From contig CAWBPA010000004.1 of the NCBI GenBank assembly GCA_963790545.1, forward strand, positions 1 to 24,017: a stretch of DNA of 24,017 bases. The letters are read 5' to 3'. The first letter of the stretch is position 1, and every line of letters begins with the position of its first letter. The stretch comes from DATBJG01 sp963790545. Lineage in GTDB: Bacteria > Acidobacteriota > Vicinamibacteria > Vicinamibacterales > JAMQPK01. Below the pieces are notes generated by a model. The model did not search any database. It worked only from the letters and a program-made list of their open reading frames with translations, and was not told where the DNA came from. Below, piece by piece: positions 21,371 through 24,017 of the stretch. The translations under genes and the position numbers were made by a program.

Positions 21371-21898
21371 GTGTCAGCGGTCGTGAGCCGCCTGCGGGCC
21401 CACGCAACCGATTTGTGGTTGGCCGGTGCCATCGTCGCACTCGATCAGGTGACAAAACCGCTGGTGAGGGCGACGGTGGCGGCGTACGAGAGCATTACGA
21501 TCGTACCGGGACTGCTCAACCTCACGCACGTTCAGAATACGGGCGCGGCATTTGGGATTTTGAATTTGACCGATTTTCCGTTCAAGACGCCAATTCTGAT
21601 CGCGGTGCACGTGATTGCACTGCTCAGTATCGGACTCTACGCGCTGAGCCTGCCCCTCAATCAGCGGTTGGTCCGGACGGGGCTGAGCTTTATTCTGGGC
21701 GGCGCCGTTGGTAACCTGATCGATCGTGTTCAGCACGGGTACGTGCTGGATTTTGTGGACGTGTACTGGCGCCAGTACCATTTCTGGGCGTTCAATGTGG
21801 CGGACGCCGCCATTACGATCGGCGTTGCGATGATCATTCTGGATCTACTCATCACGCGCGGAGCGGCGCGGGGTGATGTCACCCCATATCCGCAGTAA
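21371..21898 (+). CDS. lspA: lipoprotein signal peptidase (signal peptidase II)
   Basis: 175 residues from GTG 21371. It is an aspartic membrane protease that removes the signal peptide from diacylglyceryl-modified prolipoproteins in the inner membrane. Four hydrophobic segments are visible. Catalytic aspartates are D118 (GAVGNLIDRV) and D145 (FNVADAAI); NTGAAFGIL (57-65) and VLDFVDVYW are family motifs. GAGG at 21362-21365 positions GTG 21371; the frame is open farther back inside ileS, and GTG 21383 is a shorter option. lgt follows by 5 bases, and Lgt acts on the same substrates one step earlier. Confidence 0.95.
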   Translation: MSAVVSRLRAHATDLWLAGAIVALDQVTKPLVRATVAAYESITIVPGLLNLTHVQNTGAAFGILNLTDFPFKTPILIAVHVIALLSIGLYALSLPLNQRLVRTGLSFILGGAVGNLIDRVQHGYVLDFVDVYWRQYHFWAFNVADAAITIGVAMIILDLLITRGAARGDVTPYPQ

Positions 21899-21903
21899 GG
21901 CAC

Positions 21904-22707
21904 ATGCATCCCATCCTCTTCAGCATCGGTCCTTTCACCATCTATACCTACGGCGTGCTGCTGGCTGCGGCGTACTTGCTGGGCTTGAAGCTGGCGATGA
22001 TCCGCGCTCGATCTCGCTATCTCGACAGCACCCGCGTCCTCGACCTCGGCGTCTGGATCATCATCAGCGCGCTGGTCGGCGCCAAGCTGATGTTGCTCGT
22101 CGTCGACTTCCAGTATTTCCGGGCAAATCCTGCCGAGCTCGTCTCGCTCGCACGATCGGGCGGCGTGTTCTACGGCGGTTTGATCCTGGCGGTCATCGTT
22201 TCGATCTGGTATATCCGTCGTCAGGGCCTGCCGCTCTGGACCACCTGCGATGTCTTCGCGCCCGGCATCGCGCTGGGTCACGTGGTGGGACGACTCGGCT
22301 GCCTCATGGCCGGTTGCTGTTTCGGCAAGCCCGCCGATGTCCCCTGGGCCATCACCTTCACGGACCCGGCCGCTTCCGTCAATGGAACGCCGCTCGGCGT
22401 GCCCCTTCACCCCACGCAACTGTATGAGGCCGGCGCTGAGCTGGTCATTCTCGGACTGCTCCTCGCTACCGAGCGTCGTGGCCGCCCGTTCCCCGGCCGC
22501 ACGTTCTGGACCTACATGCTGCTCTATGCCGTCTCGCGCTACGTGATTGAGTTCTACCGTGGCGATCCTCGGGGCGTGGTCCTGGGTTTGTCGACGTCAC
22601 AGTTCATTTCTCTCCTGATCGGCCCTCTCAGCGTTGCGATGCTGGTTTGGCTGGCTCGTCGCCAGTCGGCCCCGTCGCCCGAGAGCGCGCAAAAGCGCGC
22701 CGCCTGA
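21904..22707 (+). CDS. lgt: phosphatidylglycerol-prolipoprotein diacylglyceryl transferase
   Basis: 267 residues, the usual length. Lgt moves the diacylglyceryl group of phosphatidylglycerol onto the lipobox cysteine of prolipoproteins. It is a polytopic inner-membrane protein; the Lgt signature is seen in GGVFYGG (86-92) and the conserved ALGHVVGRLGCLMAGCCFG (123-141), with HPTQLYE and RYVIEFYRGDPRG in the C-terminal half. The cytoplasmic tail is basic. It starts 5 bases after the lspA stop with AAGG just upstream, so the two lipoprotein enzymes are co-expressed. Confidence 0.97.
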   Translation: MHPILFSIGPFTIYTYGVLLAAAYLLGLKLAMIRARSRYLDSTRVLDLGVWIIISALVGAKLMLLVVDFQYFRANPAELVSLARSGGVFYGGLILAVIVSIWYIRRQGLPLWTTCDVFAPGIALGHVVGRLGCLMAGCCFGKPADVPWAITFTDPAASVNGTPLGVPLHPTQLYEAGAELVILGLLLATERRGRPFPGRTFWTYMLLYAVSRYVIEFYRGDPRGVVLGLSTSQFISLLIGPLSVAMLVWLARRQSAPSPESAQKRAA

Positions 22708-22755
22708 TCACAGGTTCCACGAGATCCGAACCACGGCTGATCACCGAGTGATGTC

Positions 22756-23721
22756 ATGAATGACGTGCCGACACGTCTCGAGGTCCGGGTACCCCCTTCG
22801 GAGACCGGCGCACGTCTGGATCAGTTCCTGGTCGGCGTCGTCCCCGACCATTCGCGATCGCAGATTCAGCGCCTGATCAAAGAGGGATTGGTCCAGGTCG
22901 AGGGGCGGCCGGCGCGGCCGAACACGGCGGTGCGCTCAGGCGATCGTATCCTCGTGGAGGTTCCGCTTCCGAAAGACGCCAAGCTGGCGTCTCAGTCCCT
23001 TCCCATCGACATCGTGTACGAGGACAGCGATCTGGTCGTCGTGAACAAGGCGGCCGGGATGGTGGTGCATCCTGCAGCCGGGCACGCGGACGGAACACTG
23101 GTGAACGCGCTGTTGCACCATATCGACGACCTCAGCGGCATTGGCGGCGAACGCCGGCCTGGTATCGTCCACCGGCTCGATCGCGGAACGTCGGGCCTGA
23201 TGGTGGTGGCCAAGAACGACGCGGCGCACGCTGAACTGACCCGGCAGTTTCACGATCGCGAGGTCGAGAAGGAGTACGTGGCCCTCGTCTGGGGCCTCGT
23301 TCAAGCCGGGCGCCGCATCGACGTGCCAATCGGCCGCGATCCGGTTCATCGTCAGAAGATGTCCGCCCGTGCACGTCGCGCGCGATCGGCCGTCACACGG
23401 GTGACGCGCGCCGAGCGGCTGCGGGGCGTCACCCTCATTCAGGTTGCCATTGCCACGGGCCGTACGCATCAGATTCGCGTGCATTTAAGCGCCATCGGCC
23501 ACCCGATCGTAGGTGATCGACTCTACGGGGGCACGCGGCGTCACATGCCGGGAGATCTCCGCGCACTCAAGCATCTCGAGCACCCGTTTCTGCATGCCGA
23601 GCGGTTGGTGTTCACGCATCCGGCCGACGGCCGCCGCATGGAGTTCACCTCATCGCTCCCCGACGATTTGCAGGCAGTGCTCGATGAGCTGCGCCTCGAC
23701 CAGGACGAAGAAGGAAAATAG
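22756..23721 (+). CDS. rluD: ribosomal large subunit pseudouridine synthase, RluA/RluD family
   Basis: 321 residues. It isomerises uridines to pseudouridine in 23S rRNA; RluD targets helix 69. An N-terminal S4 RNA-binding domain (ARLDQFLVGVVPDHSRSQIQRLI, 19-41) precedes the catalytic domain with HRLDRGTSGLMVVAKN (139-154), where Asp142 is the nucleophile. VNKAAGMVVHPAAGH (97-110) and GRTHQIRVHLSAIGHPIVGD are further RluA-family blocks. The S4 domain and length suit RluD, but RluC-type enzymes have similar layouts, so the exact target uridines are inferred. It is 48 bases downstream of lgt. Confidence 0.9.
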   Translation: MNDVPTRLEVRVPPSETGARLDQFLVGVVPDHSRSQIQRLIKEGLVQVEGRPARPNTAVRSGDRILVEVPLPKDAKLASQSLPIDIVYEDSDLVVVNKAAGMVVHPAAGHADGTLVNALLHHIDDLSGIGGERRPGIVHRLDRGTSGLMVVAKNDAAHAELTRQFHDREVEKEYVALVWGLVQAGRRIDVPIGRDPVHRQKMSARARRARSAVTRVTRAERLRGVTLIQVAIATGRTHQIRVHLSAIGHPIVGDRLYGGTRRHMPGDLRALKHLEHPFLHAERLVFTHPADGRRMEFTSSLPDDLQAVLDELRLDQDEEGK

Positions 23722-23744
23722 CGAACAGCCAGCAGGATCAGGCC

Positions 23745-24017
23745 ATGGACAATGAGAGGCACAATCGATCGGCGGTGGAGGCGTCACGCGTGGCTTTCGC
23801 TGGCCGCATCTTTACCGTTGCCGTCGACCGTGTGCGCCTGCCGCACGGTACGACGGTCGAGATGGAGGTTGTGCGGCATCCGGTTTCCGTCATTTTGATT
23901 CCGGTCGATTCCGAGGGTCGCATCATCCTCGTCAGGCAATACCGCTACGCCGTCGATCGGTGGTTGTGGGAACTTCCAGCGGGGAGCGTGGACGCCGGCG
24001 AAACCCCTGAAGCCGCC
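23745..24017 (+). CDS. NUDIX hydrolase, ADP-ribose pyrophosphatase type, cut by window edge
   Basis: The first 91 residues are present. ATG 23745 gives MDNERHNRSAVEASRVAFAG, then RIFTVAVDRVRLPHG, VVRHPVSVILIPVDSEGRIILVRQYRYAV and WELPAGSVDAGETPEAA, the beginning of the NUDIX box (GxxxxxEx7REUxEExGU). The window ends inside that box, so the catalytic REVxEE glutamates are not visible. The pre-box text is that of ADP-ribose pyrophosphatases (NudF-like). AGGA lies about 12 bases before the ATG. It follows rluD by 23 bases. Confidence 0.88.
   Translation, partial: MDNERHNRSAVEASRVAFAGRIFTVAVDRVRLPHGTTVEMEVVRHPVSVILIPVDSEGRIILVRQYRYAVDRWLWELPAGSVDAGETPEAA

Noticed and set aside
1..24017. CRISPR array, tRNA/rRNA genes, insertion sequences, prophage or defence systems
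   Set aside because: No regularly spaced repeats, no clover-leaf or rRNA-like stretches and no transposase, integrase or known defence protein found on either strand; the content is mostly housekeeping.

Overview
This GC-rich window reads as chromosomal DNA from a Gram-negative, probably acidobacterial (Vicinamibacteria-like) bacterium. The evidence for Gram-negative is an OmpA-type outer-membrane protein with a Pal-like C-terminal domain and exported proteins. The acidobacterial placement is an inference from the protein style (signal-peptide methyltransferase, PA-IL-like lectin domain, GC-rich intergenic palindromes) and was not tested by any search. I see no phage, plasmid, insertion sequence, CRISPR, tRNA or rRNA gene, and no gene-free stretch longer than 300 bases.

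Layout. (1) 1-2747, minus strand: a probable iron/oxidative-stress operon with a good sigma70-type promoter. It encodes an ErpA/IscA-type Fe-S carrier, a Fur-family regulator fused to a ferritin/rubrerythrin-like diiron domain, a PHP phosphoesterase (frameshifted as given) and a SAM methyltransferase cut by the window edge. (2) 2772-3855: fdhE, ending inside a paired palindromic repeat shared with the convergent gene. (3) 3857-8324: class I fumarase (minus) head-to-head with aspartate ammonia-lyase (plus), start codons only 14 bp apart. aspA leads into an exported methyltransferase-like protein and thiD. (4) 8354-11502, plus: moaE, moaD, prfA, prmC and a HIT protein. (5) 11575-17511, minus: in transcription order, an M16 peptidase pair (active then degenerate subunit), an OmpA-like porin, a small exported protein and a HAD hydrolase. 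(6) 17670-24017, plus: an exported protein with a PA-IL lectin-like C-terminus and a strong terminator, then ileS, lspA, lgt, an rluD-type pseudouridine synthase and a NUDIX hydrolase cut by the edge.

How the genes fit together. AspA makes fumarate from aspartate and the divergent fumarase makes malate from fumarate, so they form an aspartate-to-malate branch into the TCA cycle. MoaE/MoaD build molybdopterin, and FdhE is the maturation factor of molybdo/tungsto formate dehydrogenases, whose structural genes are not here. PrfA is the substrate of PrmC, so these adjacent genes form a translation-termination pair. LspA and Lgt are the two central lipoprotein-processing enzymes.

Most notable: the Fur-diiron fusion in the erpA operon; -10 boxes placed 6-8 nt before start codons (leaderless transcription); dispersed GC-rich repeats that supply the stop codons of fdhE and moaE and sit just before moaD and the HAD gene; and single-base-scale frame breaks in three genes (possibly a fourth), which look like assembly indels more than biology.
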